64,000 nucleotides of DNA, from positions 248,001 to 312,000 of the forward strand of contig RDEW01000052.1 in assembly GCA_011109175.1 (NCBI GenBank), written 5' to 3'. Position numbers and translations under genes: made by a program. Every line of letters starts with the position of its first letter. The stretch's first letter is position 1. The stretch is from Dicyema japonicum. Lineage: Eukaryota; Dicyemida; Rhombozoa; Dicyemidae. This document shows positions 22,551 through 34,705 of this stretch, in pieces. Below the pieces are notes generated by a model. That model searched no databases and was not told where the DNA came from. It saw only the letters and a list, made by a program, of their open reading frames with translations.

Positions 22551-25500
22551 TTGTCGATTGATCTTTGTGCAATTTCATTTTTTTATGTTGTTATCGTAGT
22601 GTCATGTGGCTCACCAGAAATGGTGTCACCCATTCCAAAAAGGAACGAAAAGAGCCAACAGCTTTCCTCACCGTCCGGTGGTCCTTTCGACTCCTGTGTC
22701 TTCGACCCTATCTGGTGTCCCCATTTGTCGAGACTTATGATTCTCTCATGTGGTGACGTCGAAACCAATCCTGGTCTATGGAGAGATTTTACAATAATAC
22801 AACTGAATACGAATGGGATCAGGAAGAAAATCTTTGGCACTCCTCCGCGAAAATGAGACTGACCTCGCTTTAATACAGGAGTCCAAGCTATCTCTTTCCA
22901 TAAAACACCCTCTTTTCCCGGATACAAAGTGATCCGTAAAGATCGTCAGGGAGGACTACTTACTATTTTAAAGAACGATATTCCTTTTATGGATACAACT
23001 CAACGAACCTCAGAGCTTCTTGGCATTGACAAGACTTTGGAGCAGATTACTGTCAGATCGAGTTATTCCCGTCCTTTTACAAAGTGATCCGTAAAGATCG
23101 TCAGGGAGGACTACTTACTATTATAAAGAACGATATTTCTTTTATGGATACAACTCAACGAACCTCAGAGCTTCTTGGCATTGACAAGACTTTGGACCAG
23201 ATTACTGTCAGATCGAGTTATTCCCGTTCTTTTGGATCTATTTGGTTCATTTATATATTCCTCCACAAAGATCGTTTCCGACATCTTACACCCCTGATTT
23301 ATGACGCATTTCAACATTGAAAAATCTACAGTTATGTTGGGATCTTAATGCACGACATCCAGTTTGGCTCAGTTCCCAATCCTATGATAACAAATTATCT
23401 TCCTAACCTGATTATACTGAACAACCATAGCTCACATACTAGGACCCTATTAAGGATGACTGATAGCTGCACATCCCCCGACTTAACACTATGCTCACCT
23501 TCTCTGGCTGGACTCATTTCCTGGAACGTCTTTTATGGCTTCTTAGTGACCACAATCTAATCCTTCTAAAATTGAGAAGTCTTCAACGATACAGGAGACG
23601 GCCGGCGGAATCAAAAAGATTCAAGTATTATACGAAAGTTGACTAGTCAGGTTTCAGTAACCTTAAGGATAAATTCTTGGCCCGGAGATTATCCTCCCCA
23701 ATACGCTCTATTGATGATGCTGCAGAAATTATCAGCGCTGCCATTTAGAAAGATGACCATATTTTTATTCCTATATACAAGAAGTTTATTGCTATCCTCA
23801 GCTCTTATAAAATAAGTCTTATAAAACAAAGAGACCGGCTGAAGATATGCCATCTGTTGGACTTGATGTTTTTGACAGCCCTCAGACAACTAAATATAAG
23901 GATCTGTCAGAGCATAAAAAAACACAACGACATGAGATGGTAGCATCTAGTTAACCACTTCGACATTTCTGGAAAACTCTTAAACAAGTCCAGTCGGAGC
24001 TGGATGATGCAGACGGAACCGGAAAGTCTTCTCCTGGACACTTATGCTACTTACATCCTAACATTCTCACGAAACATTACGCTTGAATTAGCTTCAGACC
24101 ATTCTCGAAACACCTAGACATTATGGTGCGTGCCCATAAACCGAAGAAGGAACCTTACCACGAACTATTCTCATATGACCAAGTCTTGGATGTTATCACC
24201 AGATTAAAATGCTCACGGGCGTGCGGGCCTGACAAAGTATCTTCTATTCATCTAAAACACCTAAGCCACTACGAAATTGGCTACCTCACGCAAATATACA
24301 ACCTGTCCATTAACTATATATTATTCCCAAGATTTGGAAGAATTCTATCATCAAACCGATATTGCAGGCTGGGAAACCAGAGACAGAACCTGCCTCCTAC
24401 AGGCCTATTTCCGTTACCAGCACTGTCAAAAATTATGGAGAAACTTGTATTATCAGTCTTTTTTCCGTATCTTCCACGTCCTATATTTTAACATGGTTCC
24501 CTCCCCAGGCAGGTCCACCGCTACATACTTGGCAACTTTATCGCAGTTCATTGCCGACGCTTTTAACACCCATCCTCCGCCTCAAAAACGCACAATCTTG
24601 GTTTCTATTGACATTAACAAAGCCTTTGACACTGTTTCGAGGAAAATCCTGGTTAAAAAAATATTTTTCACTAATATTCGTCCGAATGTGAAATTATGGC
24701 TGGCCAACTTTTTGTCTGGAAGACGTGGAAGAGTAGTCAGTGGTGATCTCAGATCTAGTCCACGATTACAACCGAATGGGGTACCCCAGGGGTCTCCACT
24801 TTCACCAATTCTATTCAACCTATTCCTACACGACCTACCTAATGATGGAGACGAAGATTTCCTGCTATTATCCTACGCAGACGATGGAGTTATTGCAATA
24901 CGGAACCGCTCGACGCAAGTCACATTCTTTAAAACTCAGACAAAATTGAACACTCTCCACGATTGGATTGTTGGCAGTCGACTAACGATTTCTGCAACCA
25001 TGTCTATCTGTTCCACATTCACGTCGGACCGCCGTTCCAAGGATGAACCGAGTCTTTTCATTGGTCCCACTCGGATTCCAGTGACAAGGTTCCCCACTGA
25101 ACTTGGAGTCAAGTACTGCAGCCTTCTCAATTTCAACTCCACGCAACAGACATGATCACCAGGGGGCTCCAGAAAGTTAACGTTATACGCGCCCTTGTTC
25201 GGAGGACCACGAGGAACATGGACTTTTCCGTCTCTACCATCTACCAACAAACATGGTCCAAAGAATCAACTCGATATACCGGAAAACAATCAGTATGCTT
25301 TGCCCATCTAATGATTCAACAGTCGACTCACTACTCATGGAAGCTAAGATCCGTAGTCGTGGCTCCGGATTTCTTGCATCTGTCAAGAAGATGGAAATCC
25401 GCTTCGCCTGATCCTTCCCATGGCAAGAGAAAACCGATTGGATAAGAAATTCCCCTCCGCGATCGGATTCCTCTGCAAGACCGAGAGAAGGCTCTTCCGG

Positions 25501-25640
25501 AAAGTAGTGGGGACGAAGGAAGATCACAGACGTCGAATGGCACAAGTGATTGCGAAAACTGGGATCACCTAACTGTTTGACTCATTTGTCTTTCTTTCTC
25601 GGTGTTCCCGGGGTTATTAAAATAAAATAAAATAAATAAT
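22551..25640 (+). mobile_element. CR1-type LINE, near full length but broken
   Basis: The ORF opens at 22551, reaches a 2A-like GDVETNPGLW at 22752-22781, and passes straight into an apurinic-type endonuclease (FTIIQLNTNGIRKKI). It is interrupted by a ~160-bp tandem duplication (22922-23081 and 23082-23240) and frameshifts. The RT follows: CSRACGPDKVSSIHLKHL, KRTILVSIDINKAFDTVSR (motif A), LQPNGVPQGSPLSPILFNLF (motif B) and LLSYADDGVIAI (motif C, intact), in 24277-25155. A C-terminal segment lies at 25150-25570 and an AAATAAA-rich 3' end at 25618-25640. Domain order and motifs fit CR1/L2-like non-LTR elements. The shorter copy at 48629-49905 shares both ends. Confidence 0.85.
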
Positions 25641-26765
25641 GCTAAATCTCTGACAAAGTCGAAAGAGACTTATCAAGTGCAGATGTATTATTAATTCTGA
25701 TTATTTCAAAAATACGTCTTGTATTCAAGAGAACTCACAAGATAGGACTGTAATTTTTTGATAACAAAACAGTGGGTTTTCCACTCGAAAAGAACTTGTG
25801 CTTCACCATCTAAACTAGGAGATTGTGAATGTCATAGATAATAGTAGGTAGTTACCTGCTAAAAAACTTTTTATCCGAGGGACAGTCTTTCGTCTAAAAG
25901 GGAAGAACAATATAAAAATGAGATTATGTTTATAATAAGAGTCCAACAAAGATCTGGTTTGATCCCAATTTTATTTGACGTATTCATTGTAAGTTTTTCA
26001 AAATAAAAAAAATTAATATTGGACTAATTATACATGCCGATGACCTCAAAGTTGAGGACACACTCATAGGGAAGAGTTTAGAGTATGTTGGTTCAAATGA
26101 AAAAATACGAAATATGAAAGGATAAAGCTCTCTTACCACATGGAAGATTATTTGAAAGATGTCAGAGCGATTAAAAAGAGGCTTATCTAGCTCTGTTCAG
26201 TGCTCGCAAGTTACCAGGAGATATGAACACTTTACTTTAAGTTTCAGTTATTCAATATCGATTTGATTTTCTGAGTGCGAGATGAGACTTTTTTTTAAAT
26301 AAAGAAAAAATTATATTTCCACTGGAGAAATTGAGAACTACAATAACGACAGCAATTGATAACTTAATGAAGAACTAAATAAGTAACAAGATAAAAAACT
26401 CATTTCTATTCATAGTATAATGCAGGAGAGGATCGATGCCAACAAAAAGAGGTCAAATATGCAAAACACATACAAAGAACCAATAGAACTAGCTGGATGG
26501 ATGGAGGGTCTTTGGAGAAGTGTCAATTCACAAAAAGTAGCTCAATATGATTTCCTTTTATAACTACAAAATTTATTATAATAAAGTTATTTATAGCTCT
26601 TCTTAATGGCGAAAGTAGAATGGTAGAGTTGTAGATTTATTTCTATTGTATGGAAATCAATGTTTTTCATAATGTGAACTCTTGTTTTTTTTCTTCTTTT
26701 GTAAATGTATTATTATTACCCACATGATCACTGGGTTAAAGAGAAATAAATAAAAGTTTTCATCT
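25640..26765 (+). repeat. Second copy of the 21.44-22.55 kb repeat block
   Basis: Aligns with 21600-22545 and 47310-48260, then with 48260-48400 at its right end. Carries the same RT relic (GVQQRSGLIPILFD) with additional substitutions. It ends where the minus-strand LINE starts. Confidence 0.75.
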
Positions 26766-27790
26766 AACTAAGTGATCCCAGATCGACAAAGGTAAGGACG
26801 AGTCCGGCGGGGTCGAGAATCCTGAACAGCGATTCTCATTGGACATGGCATCGGCTCAAAATTTCTGTTAAATTGTAGATAATTCAATAGTATTTGGAAT
26901 AGAGGGCAGCTCGATAGAATAGCCTCCTTTAATAGTTTCCGTTGTAGTTCGATTAAAAAATTTTCAATGGGTTGGATATTGTGATCTGGTCTAATTAACT
27001 TTATTGCAGTTTTCTCTTTTGCAAATAATTTCAATAAAGAATATCGTGACATTTACATTGCCCATGAAGGACTTGCATACGTCATCGTTGGTCGGATAAA
27101 TTGTGTGTAAATCTAGTCAAGGACATTAGTTTGATCTCTAAGTGTTTTTGAGAGCACTTTTAAAATTCTCATTTTTTTCAGAGCAGAAGTTACTTTGTTT
27201 TCAACATGCCGGATAAAGGTGAGTCCCTGATCAAAGGTTACTCCTAGAATCTTCGGTGTTTTGTTAATAGAGATAGCTTCGTTCTTCATAAAGACTTTTG
27301 GTTCGATACAGAGCTGTCTCTTGTAGATGGTAAACAGTGTGACAAAAGACTTTGCTGCTGATGTGTCGATTCTCCGCTTCGTGAGCCATAGTTCCAAGTT
27401 GTCGAGCATTGTTGAGCCAACTGAGTCGCTGATTGAATGCTTCTGTTCTTGGAAGCAATAATGATATCGTCGGCATAAGAGAGGATTAGACAGTTTTCAT
27501 TACAAGTTTGTGGTATGTCGTTTTTATAGAGATTGAAGAGTTGGGGTAATAGTGGGAAGCCTTGAGGGATTCCATTTAAGAAATAGCGAGATCTTGATTT
27601 GATGTTGTTGCAGAGTAATTGTGCTCGTCTTTTATTTAGGAAGTTTCCAAGCCAAAGTTTCAGGTTCGGATGGATGTTGGTTTCGTATATTTTCTCTGTT
27701 AGGAGTTCCTTAGGGACTGAGTCGAACGCTTTTGTGATGTCCACGGATATAGTACTGTCCTCTGATGGGGTTCGGGGGAGTTAAATCCTT

Positions 27791-28129
27791 AATAATAATA
27801 ATAATAATAACAGCCTAATATCACGGAGCCGTGGTATTAGCTCCGCATAGGCAGGACACACACTTTATTTAAGTAAAGAACAGTTAATTTTAACTAATCG
27901 TAGAACCAAGGAATGATCTTCACTTCTTTTTTTTCTTTTTCTTGTGTGAGTGTTCTTTCTAGACAATCCAGTTCCGCAGTGAGTATTCACTGATGACGGC
28001 GTCACTCGTCAAACGCTTTCCGCATCGTAGATGCGTGGAACCTTCCACCAGGTGAACAGCAGCGAGATTCGAACCCGTAGCCTAAGCCACTTGAGCCCGA
28101 CACCTAACCACTAAGCCACCCGGCTGGTT
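27791..28129 (-). mobile_element. tRNA-derived SINE (family 1), most complete copy
   Basis: Minus strand: tRNA-like head at 28129-28050 with an A-box-like GGTGGCTTAGTGGTTAGG and a B box GGTTCGAATCT, spaced as in a tRNA gene. A ~200-bp body follows with an A/AG-rich tract and tttacttaaataaagtgtg, then a small hairpin (cacggctccgtg) and a (TTA)n tail at 27791-27811. Internal pol III boxes plus a tRNA-unrelated body and simple-repeat tail define a tRNA-SINE. It sits inside the LINE at 26766-29305. Other truncated copies: 4091-4335, 38945-39120 and probably 545-695. Confidence 0.8.
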
Positions 28130-28137
28130 GTCCCGGA

Positions 28138-28322
28138 ATCAAATTTTTTCAGGAATACTTGGTGTTTTTTTGAAAACTTCCTGTAGGATATAGATGTGTA
28201 ATATTTAATCAGAGTGTCTGGTTTTATGTAGACTTCGATTTTTCTCTCGGAGTTAAATCCTTCTGCAATGAATTGTGTGAGGGTTGTAAGGTGTGTTGTT
28301 GTCGAATGGTTGTCCCGGAATC
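28138..28322. repeat. Displaced duplicate of a LINE segment beside the SINE
   Basis: 28138-28253 (tttttcaggaatacttggtg onward) repeats 28680-28796 of the same LINE almost exactly. Flanking scraps are also doubled: gagttaaatcctt at 27778 and 28253, and ggttgtcccggaatc at 28126 and 28308. The result is a patchwork around the SINE rather than a simple insertion. Either a complex rearrangement or a mis-assembly. Confidence 0.75.
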
Positions 28323-29305
28323 CATGTTGTTCGGGATTGAGATTGAGTCTTGTATTTTTTCCAAAACAAGTTTTTCAAAGATCCTTGAGACCGGACTTAG
28401 AATAGATATTGGGCGATAGGAAGATGGTTCATCTATTGGTTTGTTGGGTTTTCGGATAGGTCTGATTAGAGACTTCTTCTATATTTCAGGGATTGTATTT
28501 GTGTAAATGGATAGGTTGAAGATATAGGCTAATAGCTCCAGGGCTCGATGGCCTAGGTGCTTCAGTTCACATGTGGTTATGTTGTCTGGTCCTTTGGCCT
28601 CTGAGTTGTTGGCCTTAGATATGGCTCTGCGAACATCCTGACTAGTAAATAGGATCCAGTCATCGGAGCGTTTCGGTTCATTTTTTTTCAGGAATACTTG
28701 GTGTTTTTTTGAAAACTTCCTGTAGGATATAGATGTGTAATATTTAATCAGAGTGTCTGGTTTTATGTAGACTTCGATTTTTCTCTCGGGAGGATTTTTT
28801 GATGTTTTTGATCTACTTCCACAGTCTTTGTAGAGAGCTTTTGATAGCCTCGTCCATCTATTTGCATTTTCTGTCTTTAAGTTATTGTCGATCTCTCTGT
28901 TCAATTCTCGTATTTTTTTGATGTTCTCTTCTGTTGGCGATTTTACCATCTTTAGATTATTTCGTTCTCTGATCAGATGTTTCGTCGTTGTGTTAAAACG
29001 TTTTGATAACGTTGCTTGTCTCCCCATAGCAATTTACTTTTTTTCGCATCGTTTATAATGGAGTTGAACCATTTCACTAATTGTTCGACGGAGGGAAAAG
29101 TGGGGAAATTTAATAGTCCAATACAGTTATTGACGTATTCCTTGAATCCTTTCCAATTCGCAAGGCTGTAGTTAGTTATGTTGGCCATTGTCCTTTTATC
29201 GTGACCTTGTTTTTTGACCTCCAAAAATATTGGGTTGTGATCACTCCTGGTGTCATACTTCACTGACCAGTCAATAAGTGGGGCCAAGGATGATGATGAC
29301 AATGA

Positions 29306-29620
29306 GATGTCGATAGAATTAATGAACTTTTATTATCACATAGATAAAAAAAAGTTAATATGTAGGTCAGCCATCATACGAAAGACTGCTATTCTACATT
29401 ATATATTAACTCTTATAGGTATCAACGATTTCTCATGATCTTTATTTAACTTTGAGTCGGACCTCATCTGTAGGTAAATCTTATAGTTGAATTCTTTGTT
29501 ATTCCAGCCTGGAAATAATTTTATGTTTTATATATCGAAATTATTCTTTGGCCTTAAAGTGGTATGTTGATTAATCTTTATGTAATTTTTTTATATCGAT
29601 TGCAGGGACTCTACATTCTC
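29306..29620. repeat. Right part of the repeated locus
   Basis: Matches 48400-48640 (aatgaacttttnttatcac, ggtcagccatcatacgaaag, ttgagtcngacctcatctg). It marks the right flank of the minus-strand LINE insertion. Confidence 0.65.
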
Positions 29621-30590
29621 ACATTGCGAGTTTATTATTGATATCGTAAACTATAACGTTAGATCTAGTGTCTGGAGATAATGTTTTGGAAAGTTGGATT
29701 ACTATTGTACATATTTTTATCTTCCAACCATTTTTTTTTATTCAATTATTCTAATAGACAATCAAGTTGTTATTATGTACACTGAGTCTTTCTTACTAAA
29801 AAAATGCAGTAGAATAAACGTTTGTCAGTAGTTCTTTTAAAAAAATAGTAGATGATTAGTATCATAGTCGTTGTTATCAAATCAGTTTTTTAAATACCAA
29901 GTGAAACAAATGACCCCATCAACGCACTTAATGTCATATCTTAGAATAACATACCGTTCTCTTAATTGCCATAATTATATTTAGATAATATTTTATCGTG
30001 TGTATACACGACATAATGGACTCAGGAGACATTATATATGAGCTGTTTGTAACGAAAAAGCGATGATACTCTACACTGTAAGTTCGACACAAAATTCAGA
30101 GAACTTTGACATTTATACCCAGAGTAGGGAGAAAGGAATTATTAGTTTTATTACTAAATCTTAAACTTTATTAATAATTGTTAGATTTGTGCTCTAAAAT
30201 ACCTCAGCACCACGTTTCCTTTATTTAATCTCATGCGTATGATTTAATTATTGCAATAGAAAATCGTTCTGCATTTTAATCAGCTGCCATCGTTCATCTG
30301 AAAGTGAAAAAGTACACGACTGATAAATATCAAACTATCTTATAATTCCTCCCCAAGTCAAAATGCACGTTGATCGGAGAAGTAATGGGGGACAAAAAAA
30401 TTTTGATTGGATACCTTTTTCATGTAAGATTTCCAATTTGTAAAAAAGTCAGCTTGCTAGATCAAAAGACCAAATGTCTATAATAATGTTAATATTAAGA
30501 AAATTTTAAATTAAATAATTTATATTTTTTATTAACTTTTTGTATTTTTTCCAAAACAAGCTTTTCAAGGAGTTTTTTAAACCTTTTTTT
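29621..30590. other. AT-rich stretch without recognised genes
   Basis: No ORF above background and no convincing intron-split frame was found on a first reading. A ~35-bp scrap at 30537-30570 resembles the LINE at 28350. Confidence 0.4.
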
Positions 30591-30594
30591 ATTA

Positions 30595-30726
30595 TTATTA
30601 TTTTTTTAGAAAAAAATAACAATTATTTAACAGAAAAGCAATTGCTAGTTGAGGAAGCCGGCTGCATGGATCGAGAACGAGTTTCCTCGGAGTATGGCCA
30701 ATCCAATCTTTTGTCTCAGTCATAAC
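30595..30726 (-). repeat. Fragment of the C-terminal element seen at 57.7-58.2 kb (left of hAT insertion)
   Basis: Reverse complement of about 58115-58260 (gaggaagccggctgcatgga, tcctcggagtatggcc, ttgtctcag). The same fragment resumes after the hAT element with ccttctcgttgat at 32419. It ends with the 8-bp target copy GTCATAAC at 30719-30726. Confidence 0.75.
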
Positions 30727-32410
30727 TAGGGCAAGTTGTTTCTAGCACTTAAAAAAATTTTAGCGCTTAAAAATCATAAAATCTAGTAATTATAATTAAA
30801 AAAGTTAGCACTTAAAATGAAAAAATCTAGCATTTAAAATAGTAAAATCTATAACTTTAAATAATAAAATCAAACATTTAAATTTTATTTATTGTAATAT
30901 AATAGAAGTTAATGCTTGATATTGTCTGGATGGAAGTTCCTATCCTTTTTTTTTAAATTTTTTTAGCATTTTAATAGCTCTTTCAACAGATGCATAGGAT
31001 GCCTGACAGCGTGAAAGAGAAAAATAATCTTGTTGGCTAATTTTTGGATCAGTCATTTCAATAATAAGTTTAAATCCTTTTTCCTCCATTCTTTTATTTA
31101 TATAATTTTTGATATTTGCCTTGTCATTATCAAAATGTAGTCCTTGCATAATAGTAATCTTCCATGATTTGATTGCAAGGAATCATTTCGTCCATTCTCA
31201 GAACATGTCTGATAAGTCGCCAGCATGAGGTAATTACTTCTCTGCTTATCGGTTTGCATTTACATAATTTGTAGAGAGTGTCTTTTTTGATAATCTGTGG
31301 CCATTTAATTCCCTCATTTTTTTCACAATTAATTTCTATGAAATGTGTCTAGTCAGTCACGGTCCGTTTTTAATGTTCCTCATGTTCCAGAGTTATATAA
31401 TAGGACTGGTTGTATGAACGCGCTATATAAGCGCATCCGAAGATTTATGGAGATAAGTTTTCTGCGAGTCCAAATACTCCACATCTTTTCAGTGCACACG
31501 ATCCCAACATCTTTCTGCGAGTAATATCCTCAGCATCACCCAAAAATGAGCCGAGCCTTTTTAATAAACTTCCATTTCTCATCGAACCGCTGAATCGAAG
31601 TTAACTCCGCTTTTCTGAATTGATCTTCAAAGACCACCTCTCCAGAACTGTTGTGGCTTTATCTATTACAGTTCTTAGTACCACCACATCCTCAGATATA
31701 AAATCGATGTCATCAGCATACATTAATTCAACAAAATGATTATTTAAGTGAACTAATTCTTTCCTAACGTCCCTCAACGCAGCTTCCAAATAGATTGCAA
31801 GGAGAATTGGCGAAAGCGAGTCCCTTTGCAGAATACCAATACCGGTCGTGAATTTTTCCGAATAGCCTTTCCCCACTTTCACTATGAGGCTCGTGTCAGC
31901 CAGCAAAAACGCACAATTATCAAACAGTCCGCATCAATTATGTCCTTGAGAACATGCAATAGTTTATCTCGGCAGAAACAGTAGAATGCTTTTGATTAGC
32001 CGACACTCAGAGTATATATTGTTTTTCTGTACTTCTGACATATTGCCGTCAGCTACCGATGACTCCATACTATATCAGCAGTTGATTTTCCTGGTCTGAA
32101 TCCGCTTTGACTTGGTGACAAGTATTGGTCAACTGTTGTAATCGACAATGTATTTCGCCAAAGTGGTCAAAAGCACGATCGGTTTGAAATTTTCGATTGG
32201 ACCTGCAGGTTTCGGAATCCGTAAACACATTATTAACTGCAAATTAAATTAGCATTTAAACAAAAATTAGCATTTAAAATTAAAAATAGCACTTATAACA
32301 TTTATAATGTATGTTTTTTAACAAAATTAAAAAATAATTATTCCAAATTCAATTGTATATTTAAAAAAGTATAAAAAATAAAATAGCATTTTAGCACTTG
32401 AATTGCCCTA
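30727..32410. mobile_element. Non-autonomous hAT transposon with 8-bp target site duplication
   Basis: 1684 bp bounded by inverted ends TAGGGCAAG / TTGCCCTA and flanked by GTCATAAC at 30719-30726 and 32411-32418. 8-bp duplications and TAGGG-type ends are typical of hAT elements. Near the left end the minus strand encodes a hAT-dimerisation-like C-terminus (30940-31149: SYASVERAIKMLKKF, then after a stop/frameshift RNFHPDNIKH and LLLYYN). The centre (31160-32240, minus) is an RTE LINE relic, so the transposase is largely replaced. AT-rich subterminal DNA contains repeated agcacttaaaa / tagcatttaaaat motifs on both sides. Confidence 0.8.
31160..32240 (-). mobile_element. RTE-type LINE relic nested in the hAT element
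   Basis: The minus-strand frame 31601-31906 contains LIVKVGKGYSEKFTTGIGIL, QRDSLSPILLAIYLEA (motif B-like) and VELMYADDIDFIS (motif C, intact). It is close to the 36.4-36.6 kb RTE copy (VGKTYSKNF, YADDVDLIS). The rest is broken by stops. Its boundaries inside the hAT element are approximate. Confidence 0.7.
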
Positions 32411-32424
32411 GTCATAACCCTTCT

Positions 32425-33720
32425 CGTTGATCAGCAATTTTTTTATGCTAATCTGAAAAGGAAGTATTTTACTTAGCCAATAACAGCACGAGGCTCTTGA
32501 GAACTCCGGATAACTCCAACAATGGACTGAGCAATAACTGTGGTCAAACTCTCTTCTCTAAAGATCAGTCTCTTTGCTAGATATAGATAGAAAGCCAAAG
32601 AGAAGGAGCACAGCAGAGATTCATCGAATGTCGGTAGAGACTATAATTGGATATCATAAAACTTTGATATTCCTGAGAAAGGCTCGAATTACTTCCTCCT
32701 TGAGTAGATTGAACCATGTAACAAGAATTTCCAGACTATAATCGGATATCATAAAACTTTGATATTCCTGAGAAAGGCTCGAATTACATCCTCCTTGAGT
32801 AGATTGAACCTTGTAACAAGAATTTCCATGCATTCATACATTCTGTCCTTAGTGGAATCGTCCTGAAATTTAGAGTTCATTGTTTGATCAAAGTTTTAAG
32901 CAGAAATATTAGGTTATTCTAAAATTAAGAGATAAACACAGTACTGTGGTGGGGAGCTTCAAAACTAGCACGATGTATCTGCAGAGGTCAATTGAAGAAC
33001 ATTTTCTGATAGACTGAGAGACTTTTCAATAATTTGGGGGAAATTATCTCCGGAAATGTTTAATTTGTAAAAAATATTCAAAATCTGAAAAAGATTGTGG
33101 GAATCAAGTCTGAATTTCTCTATGAACATACTTTGTTATCATTCTTCTACAAAAAATGAAGGACATTTAACGGTTGATTTGTTGGAGTTATCTTTGGTAA
33201 TAATCTTCATCAGTAAAAAGTAGTAATCAGCAGGAAAGAACTCAAAACTAAGATATGTATATATATGCAATTACTCGTTTTCCTGAGTTAATAATAAATC
33301 CCACAACAGGTCCTTGATTTCATGTTCAAAGTCTTCTGGTAGCAATTTAACCTATTTTAGGATCAAAAATGTACATTTCGTTCCAAAAATCCTACCAAAG
33401 TGGAAATTTGGTCAGAGAACTCTCCCACTTTAAGTAAGTTAATGCTGATCTTGTAAACTGTAAAAACGAATAGAACATCAATTTCGAAGATCACTGCTTT
33501 ATTATGTATTACTTGGCGTGAATTTGAGAATAAATTTGTTGAAGGTGCTTATTTTGAATTTTTTCATTAGATTTTCAATCTAAATTATTTTTGATTTTAC
33601 TTCTTCTGGGTAAATATCTTCAATAGTCTGATCATATCCCTCTTCGTTGCAAAATTGGTTAATTTCACAGATCAATTCGAAATTCTAATTCATCTTTATC
33701 ACAAGAAATCACCATAAATT
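32425..33720 (-). pseudogene. FANCI-like: FANCI-like helical-repeat gene, 5' half (copy 1, truncated at 3' end)
   Basis: Minus-strand exons join across GT-AG introns such as 33580-33600 (21 nt), 33352-33395 (44) and 33248-33274 (27), plus counterparts of those in copy 2. The product begins near 33718 and includes CNEEGYDQTIEDIYPEE, VKLLPEDFEHEIKDLLWDLL, DFEFFPADYYFLLMKII and the helices also present in copy 2. The order and spacing of helices resemble the N-terminal solenoid of FANCI, the partner of FANCD2 in interstrand-crosslink repair (family-level inference from memory, not a search). A ~97-bp tandem duplication at 32639-32830 repeats an exon edge, and the gene is cut at about 32425 beside the hAT insertion. 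This copy cannot make a full protein. Confidence 0.5.
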
Positions 33721-33979
33721 GCCGCCAAAAATTAAATATTAAAATTATTATATATTTTTTTTTAATAATATTAAAATATTTTTATATTAATAAGTTAATA
33801 TCATGGTCATCTTTTCTAAATATTAATAATAAAATCAACATTATTATAATTTTTAACATTGCATATGTAGATCACCAATTTGTAAGTATTAGTAAACTCC
33901 GGAGGGCACATAAAGTTATCCAAAAAGAGCTATTAAACATTTACCTCCGAGTATACTGTCTCCCAAGCTGCACGCAGCT

Positions 33980-34370
33980 ACCTGGCGAAACTCAAAGCCC
34001 ACCGCAAGAAATGGACCACGGTTCTACTACTAAACGTCAATGGAATAAGGGACAAATGTTAGAATTGTGCTCTTTCCTGGGCGAGCTGAAAATCACGTGG
34101 CTTTGATTAAATAGACGGAATTTTTATTAAACAGTTCTATCCCGCTGTTTCCTGGATACAAGTCAATTCGGACTAACCGGAAGAAAAAGCGGGGTGGTGG
34201 CCAACTCATTTTATTCGAAAAGACCTTAAATATGTGGACATCACTTCAGTGTTAAAGAATATCTTGTGGTACGACGATGTTACTAAAATCAACGGCTTGG
34301 CGGAAATATTGACTTGGTCCGTCAATTAAGCTTAAGAAGTGACCACAATTCACATGTTATTTTCTTCCAT
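33980..34370 (+). mobile_element. CR1-type endonuclease relic
   Basis: Frames read WTTVLLLNVNGIRDKC (start of an apurinic-type endonuclease), FPGYKSIRTNRKKKRGGGQL with shifts, and near 34330 LSLRSDHNSHVIFF (the terminal Ser-Asp-His-Asn motif). Several frameshifts and a large internal deletion are present. No 2A-like motif is visible. Confidence 0.55.
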
Positions 34371-34521
34371 GTTGTAAATGTTATAACTAAGCCGATTTTT
34401 GTCAATCAAGTCAAAAATTCATGTTCTTTAAAATTGTTTAAAACTTATATAAATGTGACTTTTTAATTCAAAATGTTATATAAATCAAAAGTTATACAGT
34501 CAAAAAAATCAAAATTTTGGG

Positions 34522-34705
34522 TAATAATAATAATAACACCAGAGACCATGATTACACAAACTACTAATCACGTAATCTCAGCAAGCACTAGTAGGGACCT
34601 TATTTTGTCCCGATGCTCCCTCGACCCCACACAAGCACGTATCGGTCGAGTGACTGGACCTTCGCAGTCATGACGGCGCGTTCCATGGTTCATTCGTATC
34701 TAGGC
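34522..34705 (-). repeat. Repeat family 2 (SINE-like), copy 2
   Basis: Aligns with 5000-5198, starting at (ATA)n and sharing agagaccatgattacac, cccgatgctccctcgacccc and acgtatcggtcgagtgactg. The ORFs at 34473-34837 lie across it and are not genes. Confidence 0.55.

Larger units (their letters stand above)
26766..29305 (-). mobile_element. CR1-type LINE 2, disrupted by a SINE and a duplication
   Basis: From right to left on the minus strand: end of the endonuclease (DWSVKYDTRSDHNPIFLEV, 29200-29280), a linker (28479-29150) with VRRAISKANNSEAKGPDNIT, then after the insertion MDITKAFDSVPKELL (RT motif A, about 27744), FLNGIPQGFPLLPQLFNL (motif B), LILSYADDIIIA (motif C, intact) and ILGVTFDQGLTFIRHVENKV. 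It is related to but distinct from the element at 22.5 kb. The 5' endonuclease start is missing. Comparison with 48400 suggests it was inserted into the repeat block, whose continuation is at 29310. Confidence 0.85.

Noticed and set aside
23689-23889. Minus-strand ORFs inside the CR1-type LINE (also 24582-24818, 25234-25545)
   Set aside because: Antisense shadows of the LINE coding strand.
28050-28129. Functional tRNA gene
   Set aside because: The A and B boxes belong to a SINE head: a long unrelated body and a TTA tail follow, and the arms are imperfect.
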